A DNA stretch of 51,354 nucleotides, taken from NCBI GenBank assembly GCA_031291685.1, contig JARLIP010000172.1, forward strand, positions 1 to 51,354. The letters run 5' to 3'. Source of the stretch: Caulobacteraceae bacterium. GTDB lineage: Bacteria; Pseudomonadota; Alphaproteobacteria; Caulobacterales; Caulobacteraceae. The position numbers and the translations under genes were made by a program. Shown one piece after another: positions 9,332 through 19,615 of this stretch. Every line of letters begins with the position of its first letter. Position 1 is the first letter of the stretch. Below the pieces are notes generated by a model. The model had not been told where the DNA came from. It saw nothing but the letters and a program-made list of their open reading frames with translations, and ran no database searches.

Positions 9332-10114
9332 TCAGCCCGCGCTCGTCTGGAGAAACGCATGTTGCTCACCTGTGAGTTTGACAGATGACAACAGGCCGGT
9401 GGCGTAGGCGCCGGTGTCGATACCTATGCGGGTGCGTCCGATGAAGGGCTTTTCGGTCGGCGTATGACCGTGAACCACGATCTTCTCCTGGGGAACCGGC
9501 TCGTTCAGGAACTCGCCACGGATCCATAGAAGGTCTTGCTCCGCCTGCTCCGCCAAAGGCACCCCGGGGCGGACGCCCGCGTGCACGAACAGATAGTCGC
9601 CGACGATCAGGCAAAGCTCCAGGTCTTGATAGAAGGCCAGGTGGCTGGCGGGCAGAGCCGCGGCGAAGGCGTCGCGGGCCGCTATCCAGCCCTCGGTGTC
9701 GGACCGCATCTGGGGCGGCGCCACGCCATAGGACATCAGGGTAGGCCCGCCGCCGTGCCCAACCCAGCTGGGGCCAAAACCCGGATCCTCAAGGAACTGC
9801 AGCAAGGCCTGCTCGTGGTTGCCTTTGAGGCAACGCACCTCGAAGCCCGGCTGGGCGCGCAAGGCCATGATGTAGTCGATCACCCCTCGGGAATCCGCGC
9901 CACGATCAACATAGTCCCCCAGAAACACCAGGAGCGGCCGTTGCTTGAGGGTCATGGCGGCCGCGTCGTTGGCGATGCTCCGCGCCAGACGCCGCAGCAG
10001 ATCCAGGCGGCCGTGGATATCGCCGATGGCATAGACTAACCGCCCGCCGGTGGAGGGCGCCGGCGCTGGCGATTCCGCGGCCTTGGCGACTGAACGAAAT
10101 GGCCAAAACGCCAC
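9332..10114 (-). CDS. Metallophosphoesterase / serine-threonine phosphatase-like protein
   Basis: YAIGDIHGRLDLL, FLGDYVDRGADSRGVID, CLKGNHEQALLQF, FVHAGVRPG, VVHGHTPTEKP: calcineurin-like PPP motifs. Likely GTG start 10114 (ORF reaches 10246). Confidence 0.9.
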   Translation of the reverse strand: MAFWPFRSVAKAAESPAPAPSTGGRLVYAIGDIHGRLDLLRRLARSIANDAAAMTLKQRPLLVFLGDYVDRGADSRGVIDYIMALRAQPGFEVRCLKGNHEQALLQFLEDPGFGPSWVGHGGGPTLMSYGVAPPQMRSDTEGWIAARDAFAAALPASHLAFYQDLELCLIVGDYLFVHAGVRPGVPLAEQAEQDLLWIRGEFLNEPVPQEKIVVHGHTPTEKPFIGRTRIGIDTGAYATGLLSSVKLTGEQHAFLQTSAG

Positions 10115-10401
10115 GCTTGTCGGCTCCTGATCCGGTCTGACCCTGGTAGCCCGGGCCCGGGTGGCGCGGGAAGGGAAGAATGGCGCCGGATAACCGCCAC
10201 CGCCCTCTTTGGGAGGACGCATTGCAAGAATAGCGCCTAGCCCCACACGAAGGGAACCGAAGATGGTGAAGCCCAGATATTGGGCGCCCTTCCGAGCGCA
10301 TCCGACCGGGATTCCATCAAAGATGGACTTGATGCCGGTTATGACGGTTCCCTACCCAACCCACTATGTTAGCTAGAACTTTCAATCAAACGCCTGGTCG
10401 C

Positions 10402-11259
10402 ATGTCGTCATCTCCACAGATTCTGTGCCGGAAAATAACTGAACGGGATCTGGTCTCGGTGGCGGAGCTTCTGACTTTGGGCTTTCCCTCGTCCGAACGT
10501 CAGTACTGGGATCGCGGCCTGGAAAGGCTGAAGGCCCGACCCGCGGTGGAGGGCTGCCCCAGGTTCGGATACTTGCTTGAGGCGGATGACGCCATCGTGG
10601 GCGTGATCCTGCTGATCTTCAATGAGCCCCCCGGACGTCCGGCCCAATGCAACGTCTCAAGTTGGTACGTTCAGCCCGAATTTCGCGGCTACGCCACCCT
10701 CTTGATCTCCATGGCCCTGAAGCTGAAGCAGGTGACCTATCTGAACATCTCGGCTTCGCGGCATACCTGGCCGATCCTCGAAGCCCAGGGATACCAGCGC
10801 TACAGTCAGGGCCAACTGATCGCCCTGCCCTGGCTAAGCCTGGGCCGCGCGGGCGTGCGGCGCGCCCGCTGCTTCGATGGCGCCCGGGCGGATCGGGCCC
10901 TGCCGGAATTCGATCTCATCACGGATCACCAGAAGGCGGGCTGTATCGTTCTGATCTGCGACACCGCCGAGGGTCCGCTTCCCTTCGTCTTCGCCCGCAG
11001 CCGCACCCGCCTGGCGCCGCTGGATCTGGCGCAGCTGATCTATGCCCGGGACACCGAGAGCCTTGTGCGGTGCGCCGGCGCCCTTGGCCGGCGGTTGGCG
11101 CGGGAGGGCATGCTGTTCATGACCATCGACGCCGAGGCTCCTGTTCCCCGTCTGCCCGGGGTTTATCTGAAGGACCGGCGGCCGCGCTATTTCAAGGGCC
11201 CTGTCCGTCCCCGGCTGAACGACCTGACCTATACCGAACTGGTGCTGTTCGGCGCCTAG
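10402..11259 (+). CDS. GNAT-like N-acyltransferase
   Basis: ITERDLVSVAELLTLGFPSSERQYW, VSSWYVQPEFRGYATLLISMALKLK, YLNISASRHTWPILEAQGYQRY: acyl-CoA N-acyltransferase fold signatures. ORF starts at 10366. Confidence 0.6.
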   Translation: MSSSPQILCRKITERDLVSVAELLTLGFPSSERQYWDRGLERLKARPAVEGCPRFGYLLEADDAIVGVILLIFNEPPGRPAQCNVSSWYVQPEFRGYATLLISMALKLKQVTYLNISASRHTWPILEAQGYQRYSQGQLIALPWLSLGRAGVRRARCFDGARADRALPEFDLITDHQKAGCIVLICDTAEGPLPFVFARSRTRLAPLDLAQLIYARDTESLVRCAGALGRRLAREGMLFMTIDAEAPVPRLPGVYLKDRRPRYFKGPVRPRLNDLTYTELVLFGA

Positions 11260-11270
11260 AGCTATCCGGC

Positions 11271-12368
11271 TCAGACCTTGCCGGCGCGATGCCGGTAGAG
11301 GGTGCTGCGATGCACCCCGAGCCGGCGCGCGGCCAGGCTGATATTGCCGCCGGCGGCCTTCAGGGCGGCCTCGATCACGGCGGCCTCGACCGTGCGCAGG
11401 GAAGGGATGTCCGCAGCGGTCTCAGGCGTTGAGGGCGCCGCCCCCAACGGAGAATGATAGGCGCCTTGCCCGCCAGCACGGCCCGCCCGGCAAAGACGGG
11501 CATGGAGCAGGCGGCCGTCCGGCGCCCGCAGCTGGGCGAGCGCATCCAGCCGCGACAGCCGCTCCAGGAACAGGTCGCCAAAGGCTGTGCGGTCCAGACT
11601 GTCCCAGCCCGCCGCCACCATCTCCAGGCCTCGCCGATTGGCCGCCACCAGACGGTCGTCGCGGAACACCAGGATTCCCTCCCGCGCCGCCCCCAGCAGG
11701 GCCGGATCGGTATGGGTCCGCAGCACGTCGCAATCCTCGAACCCCTCGTCGAAGAACCGGTGTTCGATCTGATCGACGGCCATCCGCACCAGACCGAGAG
11801 CATGGGTATGGGCGACGGAGGCGTGACCGGACAGGTCCAGAATGCCGGCCACAGCCCCCCGGGGATCCAGGATCGGCGCCGCCGCGCAACTCAACATCCC
11901 GTGGGGCTCGAAATAGTGCTCGCCCCCATGCACGGCCACGGGGCGGCGTTCAGCCAGGGCCGCGCCGATGGCGTTGGTGCCCGTGCTGGCCTCGCTCCAG
12001 ACCACGCCGGGTCGAAGGGCCACCCCAGCCGCCCGACCAGCAAAACCGCTGTCGCCCACCACATCGAGCAACAGGCCCTCGCCATTGGTCAGGATCACCA
12101 CCCCGCCGGTGGCCTGGGCCTCGCTGTGCAGGGCGTCCAGTTCCGGGCGACTCAGCCGGCGCAGACGCTCGTGACGTTCGCAGGCCTCGCGCAGGGAGGC
12201 GCCCGAGAGGGGCTCGATCCGCGGCGAGGACTCGACGTCCAGGCCCAACTCCGCGCACCGCAGCCAGGAGCGCAGGATCGGCTGCGGCAACTGATCAGCC
12301 GGCAACTCCCCGCGACCGAAGAAGCTTTGCCGAGCCGAAGAAATCACCGGTTGCGTGGCGGCATCCAT
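11271..12368 (-). CDS. AcoR-like transcriptional regulator: GAF-like sensor plus Fis-type HTH, no AAA+ sigma-54 interaction domain
   Basis: ILRSWLRCAELGLD, WSEASTGTNAIGAALAERRPVAVHGGEHYFEPHGMLSCAAAPILDPRG (AcoR-type GAF); C-terminal AAVIEAALKAAGGNISLAARRLGVHRSTLYRH (Fis HTH). No GETGTGKE or GAFTGA. ORF track starts at 12437; ATG 12368 (MDAATQPV) leaves the palindromes upstream. Confidence 0.8.
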   Translation of the reverse strand: MDAATQPVISSARQSFFGRGELPADQLPQPILRSWLRCAELGLDVESSPRIEPLSGASLREACERHERLRRLSRPELDALHSEAQATGGVVILTNGEGLLLDVVGDSGFAGRAAGVALRPGVVWSEASTGTNAIGAALAERRPVAVHGGEHYFEPHGMLSCAAAPILDPRGAVAGILDLSGHASVAHTHALGLVRMAVDQIEHRFFDEGFEDCDVLRTHTDPALLGAAREGILVFRDDRLVAANRRGLEMVAAGWDSLDRTAFGDLFLERLSRLDALAQLRAPDGRLLHARLCRAGRAGGQGAYHSPLGAAPSTPETAADIPSLRTVEAAVIEAALKAAGGNISLAARRLGVHRSTLYRHRAGKV

Positions 12369-12382
12369 TACCGTTTCCAGAG

Positions 12383-12399
12383 TGTCGCGGTTTGCGACA
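12383..12399. promoter_or_regulatory. Inverted-repeat operator TGTCGC-GGTTT-GCGACA
   Basis: Perfect 6-bp arms, 5-bp spacer, in the divergent region between the AcoR-like regulator and the ALDH gene. Confidence 0.6.
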
Positions 12400-12413
12400 G
12401 CCAGTTGTTCCAC

Positions 12414-12430
12414 TGTCAGTATTGGCGACA
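12414..12430. promoter_or_regulatory. Second operator copy TGTCAG-TATTG-GCGACA
   Basis: Same 17-bp architecture, 31 bp centre-to-centre (about three helical turns) from the first copy. Confidence 0.55.
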
Positions 12431-12599
12431 GCCTCAATCGTGATCTAGATCAATTCTCCGAATTTTTACAGGGCGCGGGCGCCGCCCGCGTTGACGCAGG
12501 CCCCCTGCTGGCCTTCGATGATCCTCAGGACCGCGGCGACAACGCCGGGTCGCCGACGCGCTGAATTCAGAGCGCGCGCCATTCAGGGAGGATCTTGTC

Positions 12600-14117
<1,518 letters not shown>

Positions 14118-14133
14118 AAGGCCTCGGCCTGGA

Positions 14134-14153
14134 CCCGGCGCCGCGGCGCCGGG
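14134..14153 (+). terminator. Intrinsic-terminator-like hairpin between ALDH and DUF779 genes
   Basis: Perfect 20-nt palindrome CCCGGCGCCGCGGCGCCGGG followed by TTTT. Confidence 0.6.
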
Positions 14154-14173
14154 TTTTCGCCAGGAGGACACAC

Positions 14174-14554
14174 ATGTCGCCTGAACCCCTCGAACGGGTC
14201 ACCGCCACCCCCGCAGCCCTCGACCTGATCGAGACCCTGAGCCGTGAATACGGGCCGGTGATGTTCCACCAGTCCGGGGGCTGCTGCGACGGCTCATCGC
14301 CCATGTGCTACGCCGTGGGGGACTTCATGACCGGCGACAGCGACGTGCGCCTGGGGTCCATCGGCGGGGCGGATTTCTTCATGAGCCGGTCCCAGTTCGA
14401 CTATTGGCGCCACACCCAGCTGATCATCGACGTGGTGCCCGGGCGGGGCGGCATGTTCTCCCTGGATAACGGCCGCGAGGTGCGCTTCCTGACCCGCTCG
14501 CGGGTGTTCGGCGACGACGAGACGGACCGGCTGGCGGCGGTGGATGGCGAATAA
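14174..14554 (+). CDS. DUF779 domain-containing protein
   Basis: GPVMFHQSGGCCDGSSPMCY...DVRLGSIGGADFFMSRSQFDYWRHTQLIIDVVPGRGGMFSLDNGREVRFLTRSR: DUF779 family, often beside AcoD-type ALDH. Confidence 0.9.
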   Translation: MSPEPLERVTATPAALDLIETLSREYGPVMFHQSGGCCDGSSPMCYAVGDFMTGDSDVRLGSIGGADFFMSRSQFDYWRHTQLIIDVVPGRGGMFSLDNGREVRFLTRSRVFGDDETDRLAAVDGE

Positions 14555-14555
14555 T

Positions 14556-14766
14556 ACCAACGGCCATTGAGCTTGGCCGCTAGCGTCCGCATTCATACCG
14601 TCATCCTCGACACGCAGTGTCGGGGATCCATGCCGTTCAGCCGACGCCGCGAAGGGCTTTCAGACTGAATCCCACGCACATTGACCCGGTCTCGTTCACG
14701 GAATGGATCGCCGCGAAGACGCGGCGATGACGGCGAGTAGGATTCAGCGGTCAGTCTTAACGACCT
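14556..14766 (+). repeat. MITE-like dispersed repeat, copy 1 (intact left terminus, degenerate right terminus)
   Basis: Left terminus ACCAACGGCCATTGAGCTTGGCCGCTAG; core CCGTCATCCTCGACACGCAGTGTCGGGGATCCATGCCGTTCAG...GTTCACGGAATGGATCGCCGCG...GCGGCGATGACGG shared with 28322 and 43828 copies. Confidence 0.8.
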
Positions 14767-14796
14767 CCGGCATAGCGGACGGAATTTGTTATTCTT

Positions 14797-14828
14797 CCGC
14801 TCATCCTCGCCTGCGCGGGAATGAGCGG
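14797..14828. repeat. REP-like palindrome in convergent intergenic region
   Basis: CCGCTCATCCTCGCCTGCGCGGGAATGAGCGG: arms CCGCTCAT / ATGAGCGG; could act as bidirectional terminator. Confidence 0.5.
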
Positions 14829-14841
14829 ATTCGAATGGGGC

Positions 14842-15645
14842 CTAACCCACGGTCTCGGCGCTGTAGCGGGCGATCAGGCCGGTCCGGAGGGCGTAGCGAT
14901 AGACCCCGGCGAAGGTCAGACAAGCCAGGACCAGATAGGCGAGCGACAGGCAAAGGGCGATGGCGAGCTGATCCGCCGGCGCGCCCTTGCCCGCCACGAT
15001 CGACCTCATGCCCTCGAACACATAAGTGGGCGCCAGGCCGTGGGCGACGACCTGCATCCACCGGGGCAGGGTCGCCAGGGGGTAGAAGACCCCGACAAAG
15101 GGCGAAATCACCGAGGGGATCGGCCAGATCAGCCATTCCGAGGCCGGGCCGAACCGCAGCACAATGGCCGCGCCCAGGATGCCCTGGGCTATGCCGGACA
15201 GGAACAGCACCATGACGAAGGGCACGATGGCCGCCCCATAAGCCAGGAACGACAGCCCAAACGCCAGGGTCGCCAGGATCAGCATGGCGGCCAGGCCCAG
15301 AAGGCTGGTTCCCACCCCGGTGATCACCAGGCCCGCCAGATATTCCGACACCCGCAGGGGCGTGGCGAACAGGTTGAGGAAGTTGCGCGACCAGACGTCC
15401 TCGAAAAAGGACGTGGTCACGCCCTGCATCACCCTGGCCAGGAAGTCCCACAGGAGCACCGCCCCCAGGATCGCCGGGACGAAGTTGAAGCCCGGCGAGG
15501 CGACACTGTTGAGATAGCGGGTGATGAAGCCCCACAGCACGATGTCGATGGCCACCCAGGCGATCATGGGCAGCAGCCGCACCGGGCTGCCCCGCAGCAA
15601 ATAGACCTGGCGGATCACGATGGCCGCCACCCGGGAGACGCGCAT
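14842..15645 (-). CDS. ABC-2 type transporter permease
   Basis: MRVSRVAAIVIRQVYLLRGSPVRLLPMIAWVAIDIVLWGFITRYL...FFEDVWSRNFLNLFATPLRVSEYLAGLVI; multi-TM. Start ATG 15645 overlaps the ATPase stop. Confidence 0.88.
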   Translation of the reverse strand: MRVSRVAAIVIRQVYLLRGSPVRLLPMIAWVAIDIVLWGFITRYLNSVASPGFNFVPAILGAVLLWDFLARVMQGVTTSFFEDVWSRNFLNLFATPLRVSEYLAGLVITGVGTSLLGLAAMLILATLAFGLSFLAYGAAIVPFVMVLFLSGIAQGILGAAIVLRFGPASEWLIWPIPSVISPFVGVFYPLATLPRWMQVVAHGLAPTYVFEGMRSIVAGKGAPADQLAIALCLSLAYLVLACLTFAGVYRYALRTGLIARYSAETVG

Positions 15646-16430
15646 CAGGCCTGGCCCCCGGCGCCGGCGGTCAGGTCCTCGTGGGCCACGCTGACGAACA
15701 GATCCTCCAGGGTCGCGGCCCCATGGTCGCGGATCAGCTGGCCGGGCTCGCCCTGCAACAGCACCCGGCCCCGAGCCAGGAACAGCACCCGATGGCAGAC
15801 CTCGGCCACCTCGTACATGTTGTGGCTGGTCCACAGCACCCCGCCCAGGTCCCTGGCGGCGAAATCGCGGATGCGGGCGCGCATGTCCCGGGCCGTGGAG
15901 GGATCGATGGCGGCGGTGGGCTCGTCCAGCAACAGCAGGCGCGGCCGGTTGAGCATGGCCTTGGCCAGGGTCACCCGGCTCTGCTCGCCGGAGGACAACA
16001 GCCCGCACTTGGCGCCGCGCAGGCGGTGAAGGTCGAACTCGGCCAGCAGGGCCTCGATCCGCGCGGAGAGGCCCGCCACCTCATAGATCATGCCGAACAC
16101 CCGCAGGTTCTGCTCAACGGTCAGGTTGCCGGGCAAGGGGGCGTGGGCGGCGGCGAAATTGGTGTGACCCAGGGCCTCGCTGCGCCGCCGGGCCACGTCC
16201 AGCCCGGCGATGGTCACCGACCCCGCCGACGGCTCCAGCACCCCCAGGATCATGCTGATGATGGTGGTCTTGCCCGCCCCATTGGGCCCGACCAACCCGA
16301 CGATCTCGCCCGGCAGGACCTCGAAGGAGACCTCGTCCACGGCGACCATGGCCCCAAAGGTCTTGCGCAGGCCCTGAACGGACAGGACGGGCTCTTGGAC
16401 CGTGGAATCTTGGGCGGGCGCGGGGATCAC
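15645..16430 (-). CDS. ABC transporter ATP-binding protein
   Basis: GPNGAGKTT (Walker A), LSSGEQSRVTLAKAMLNRPRLLLLDEPTAAIDPSTA. Likely GTG start 16430, overlapping the upstream stop. Confidence 0.93.
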   Translation of the reverse strand: MIPAPAQDSTVQEPVLSVQGLRKTFGAMVAVDEVSFEVLPGEIVGLVGPNGAGKTTIISMILGVLEPSAGSVTIAGLDVARRRSEALGHTNFAAAHAPLPGNLTVEQNLRVFGMIYEVAGLSARIEALLAEFDLHRLRGAKCGLLSSGEQSRVTLAKAMLNRPRLLLLDEPTAAIDPSTARDMRARIRDFAARDLGGVLWTSHNMYEVAEVCHRVLFLARGRVLLQGEPGQLIRDHGAATLEDLFVSVAHEDLTAGAGGQA

Positions 16431-17347
16431 ACCACCGTTGTAGCCGCCACCTGCCGCGCGATCCAGGCGCCAGCCTCGTCGATGGCCCGGCGGCCGGCGG
16501 CGAGCTGCTGGTGGAAGATGGGCCACACATGGATCATCTCCGGCCAGACCTCCAGGCGAACCGAAACCCCGGCCAGGGCCGCCCGCTCAGCCAGGGCGGT
16601 GGAGTCGGTGAGCAAGGCCTCCTCAGAACCCACATGGATCAGGATCGGCGGCAGGCCGGCCAGGTCGCCATGCACCGGCGAGACCAGGGGATCGGTGACC
16701 GCCGCGCCGGCCCGGTAGAGGTTCGACATCCCGTTCAGTTCATCGATGGTGATCATCGGGTCGCAGTGGATCTTGGCCTGATAGGCCGCCCCCGACTGGG
16801 CCAGATCGGTCCACGGACTGATGGGATAGAGGGCCGCCGGCAGGGGCGCGCCCTGCGCCTTGAGGGCCAGTGCCGTGGCCAGGGTCAGGCCACCCCCCGC
16901 GGAATCGCCGGCGACGACGATACGGTCCGCTGAAAAGCCCTGGGCCAGGAGCCAGCGATAGGCGGCGGTCGCGTCCTCCACCGCCGCCGGATAGGGGTGC
17001 TCCGGGGCTAGGCGATAGTCGACGTTAAGGGCGATGGTCCCCGCCGCCTGGGCCAGACGAGCCACATAGTGGCGATGGCTGCGACTGCTGCCGGCCACAT
17101 AACCGCCCCCGTGCAGATAGAGGATCACCTTGGTCGGATCGGCGCCCTGAGGGGTCAGCCGCTCGACGGCGACACCGTCCACCGTCAATTCCTCGAACCC
17201 GCATCCATTCGGCAAGGGCACGCTGAGGCCCCAGGCGTCATTTCCCGCCCTCTGCTCCTCGATGCTGGCCCGGGCCCCGCCCGGCTCGCCGACCATAGCC
17301 TTCAGAAGCTCGCGAAAGCCGTCGATATCCGGATCCTTGGCGCCCAT
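16427..17347 (-). CDS. Alpha/beta hydrolase, HSL-type esterase
   Basis: VILYLHGGGYVAGSSRSHRHYVARLA, VVAGDSAGGGLTLATALALK: HGGG oxyanion motif and GDSAG nucleophile elbow. Confidence 0.93.
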   Translation of the reverse strand: MGAKDPDIDGFRELLKAMVGEPGGARASIEEQRAGNDAWGLSVPLPNGCGFEELTVDGVAVERLTPQGADPTKVILYLHGGGYVAGSSRSHRHYVARLAQAAGTIALNVDYRLAPEHPYPAAVEDATAAYRWLLAQGFSADRIVVAGDSAGGGLTLATALALKAQGAPLPAALYPISPWTDLAQSGAAYQAKIHCDPMITIDELNGMSNLYRAGAAVTDPLVSPVHGDLAGLPPILIHVGSEEALLTDSTALAERAALAGVSVRLEVWPEMIHVWPIFHQQLAAGRRAIDEAGAWIARQVAATTVV

Positions 17348-17536
17348 GAACTTGGTTCTCCCTCAACTCTGAATTCCTGGCATCTATTCACGTCGGATCG
17401 ATCGCCGCCAGCCGTCGGCGCTTTCCCCGGCCGCGCAAGTCCTGATAAGGAACTCACGATAAGGATCAATGTCCGATATTGGCCGGCGCATACCGCCGCC
17501 GCGAAACGGGCGTGGACGGAAGCGTGAAAGGCCCCG

Positions 17537-18856
17537 GTGGACAGCACCCCAGACATCCCAAGGTCCCCAGAGCCCGAGTCCACAGAACCCGAATCCGCCG
17601 AAGCCGCTTACGAAAAATTCGTCTGGGACAACCTGCCGCGAAACTACGCCGGCAACTACATCCACGGCATGCTGGGCATGACCGGGTTTCGGCTGCTGAG
17701 CGCGCCGACCTTTATTCCTGTCTATCTGCACGATCTGTCGGGCTCGGCGGCCATGGTCGGCCTGGGCACGGGCCTGCAACAGCTGGGCGCCCTGATCTCG
17801 CCCATCGTTAGCGCCTCCCAGATCGAGCATCGCAAGAAGGTCATGCCGGCGGCCATGCTGATCGGCACGCTCATGCGCGTGGCGGTGCTGGGCATGGCCA
17901 TGGTCAGCTGGATGATGCGCGGCGCGCCCCTCCTGGCCTCGATGCTGGTGCTGCTGTTCCTGTTCGGCGTGTTTTCCGGCGCCCAGAGGGTGGCGTTCCA
18001 GTTCCTGCTGGCCAAGGTGATCCCCATCGCCCGGCGGGGCCGGTTGCAGGCCTGGCGCAACCTCACCGGCGGGGCCATAGCCGCGGTCCTGACCTGGGCG
18101 GCGGGGCGCTACCTGATCGGCCGCAACCTGTTCGGCCACGGCTATTCCCTGACCTTCCTGGTCACCTTCGCCCTGACCAGCCTGGGCCTGACGGCCTTGC
18201 AGATGCTGCTGCGCGAGCCGGAGCCGCCGACCCTGCGGGCCAAGGTCAGGATCGTGGACCGGCTGAAGGACTTTCCCGCCCTGCTCAGCGGCGATCCTGG
18301 CTTTCTCTATTTCATGATCGCCCAGACCCTGGCGGTGGCCGGGCGGATCGCGGCGCCCTTCTATGTGCTCTATGCGCAAAAATCGATCGAGCTGACCGGA
18401 CCAACCCTGGGCCTGCTGGGCCTGGCCTATCTGGGGGCGGACACCGCCTCCAACCTGCTCTGGGGTTATCTGGGAGACCGGTCGGGCTTTCGCGGCGCCT
18501 GCCTGATCTCGCTGGGACTGTGGATCGCCGCCACCCTGCTGCTGCTCGAGGCGCACAACCTGCCGCTGATCGCCCTGGCCCTGGCGGGGCTGGGGGCCGC
18601 CCAATCGGGCTATAATATGAGTTCGCAGACCATGGTGCTGGAATTCGGCCTGAGGGAGGACATCGCCATGCGGCTGGCCTTCTCCAGCACGGCCGAGGGC
18701 CTGACCGCCGCCCTGGGCCCGGTGATCGGCGGGGTGATCGCGGCGGCCTTTGGCTATCCCCTGTTGATGTGGATCTCGATCGGCTTCGTGGTCGCGGCCC
18801 TGGCGGTGCTCGTGGGCCTGGTGGAAGAGCCGCGCCTGAGACGGGGCGCGGCTTGA
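17537..18856 (+). CDS. MFS transporter
   Basis: ~12 hydrophobic segments; GMTGFRLLSAPTFIPVYLHDLSGSAAMVGLGTGLQQLGALISP; LLWGYLGDRSGFRGACLISLG. Confidence 0.85.
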   Translation: MDSTPDIPRSPEPESTEPESAEAAYEKFVWDNLPRNYAGNYIHGMLGMTGFRLLSAPTFIPVYLHDLSGSAAMVGLGTGLQQLGALISPIVSASQIEHRKKVMPAAMLIGTLMRVAVLGMAMVSWMMRGAPLLASMLVLLFLFGVFSGAQRVAFQFLLAKVIPIARRGRLQAWRNLTGGAIAAVLTWAAGRYLIGRNLFGHGYSLTFLVTFALTSLGLTALQMLLREPEPPTLRAKVRIVDRLKDFPALLSGDPGFLYFMIAQTLAVAGRIAAPFYVLYAQKSIELTGPTLGLLGLAYLGADTASNLLWGYLGDRSGFRGACLISLGLWIAATLLLLEAHNLPLIALALAGLGAAQSGYNMSSQTMVLEFGLREDIAMRLAFSSTAEGLTAALGPVIGGVIAAAFGYPLLMWISIGFVVAALAVLVGLVEEPRLRRGAA

Positions 18857-18964
18857 TCGGCCCAAGCTCCAATTCCCAGCAGGCTTGACCGTCTTGCCCA
18901 TTGCCCGCGCGCTGAAAACCGCCTCTAGTATGGGTTGCACGGTTTGGACGCCGGAGGGGCCTGA

Positions 18965-19615
18965 GTGTCGAGTGGGGGTGGCGAGGCGATCCAGCCGGTG
19001 ACGGCGGACGCGGTGGCGCGTGCGCACCAGGCCCTGCTTCGCCAGACCGACCTGCAATTCGCCTTTTCCTTCGAAAAGCCGCCCGAGCCCCCGGACTGGG
19101 CGAAGGCCTTCGGGCGCTGGCTGGGTCACGTGATCGAGGCCTGCGCCCCGGCGATGAAATTCGTGTTCTGGGGCGGGCTGGCCCTGATCCTGGCGGCGGT
19201 GCTCTATTTCGTCCTGCGCGAGGTGGTCGGGGTTCGCCTGGGCGGCAAGCGCAAGGTCAAGGCCAGGCCGGTCGATCTGGACGCCGATTGGCGTCCCGCC
19301 GCCGCCCGGGCCCGCACCCTGTTGGAGGACGCCGATCGTCTGGCCGCCGAGGGCCGCTTCGAGGAGGCGGTCCACCTGCTCCTGTTCCGCAGCATCGAGG
19401 ATATCGATGCCCGCTGGCCGCGCCTGATCCAACCGGCCCTGACCAGCCGCGACATCGCCGTCCACGCCACCCTGCCACCGGCCGCGCGGGAGACTTTTTC
19501 CGCCATCGCCCGCACCGTTGAGGCCAGCTATTTCGGCGGCCGCGCGGTGGGGTCCGCCGACTTCGCCGCCTGCCGCGCCGCCTATGAGGCCTTCGCCCTG
19601 CCGGCGCGATCATGA
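18965..19615 (+). CDS. DUF4129-like membrane protein, first gene of MoxR/DUF58 operon
   Basis: Central TM helix, then ARTLLEDADRLAAEGRFEEAVHLLLFRSIEDIDARWP; gene context. Confidence 0.55.
   Translation: MSSGGGEAIQPVTADAVARAHQALLRQTDLQFAFSFEKPPEPPDWAKAFGRWLGHVIEACAPAMKFVFWGGLALILAAVLYFVLREVVGVRLGGKRKVKARPVDLDADWRPAAARARTLLEDADRLAAEGRFEEAVHLLLFRSIEDIDARWPRLIQPALTSRDIAVHATLPPAARETFSAIARTVEASYFGGRAVGSADFAACRAAYEAFALPARS

Noticed and set aside
14580-14740. Possible small ORFs within the repeat (e.g. frame from 14703)
   Set aside because: The region is a shared, palindromic, non-coding repeat; frames are not preserved between copies.
17384-19465. 693-aa minus-strand ORF
   Set aside because: Antisense to the MFS and DUF4129-like genes; composition bias and no domain signatures.
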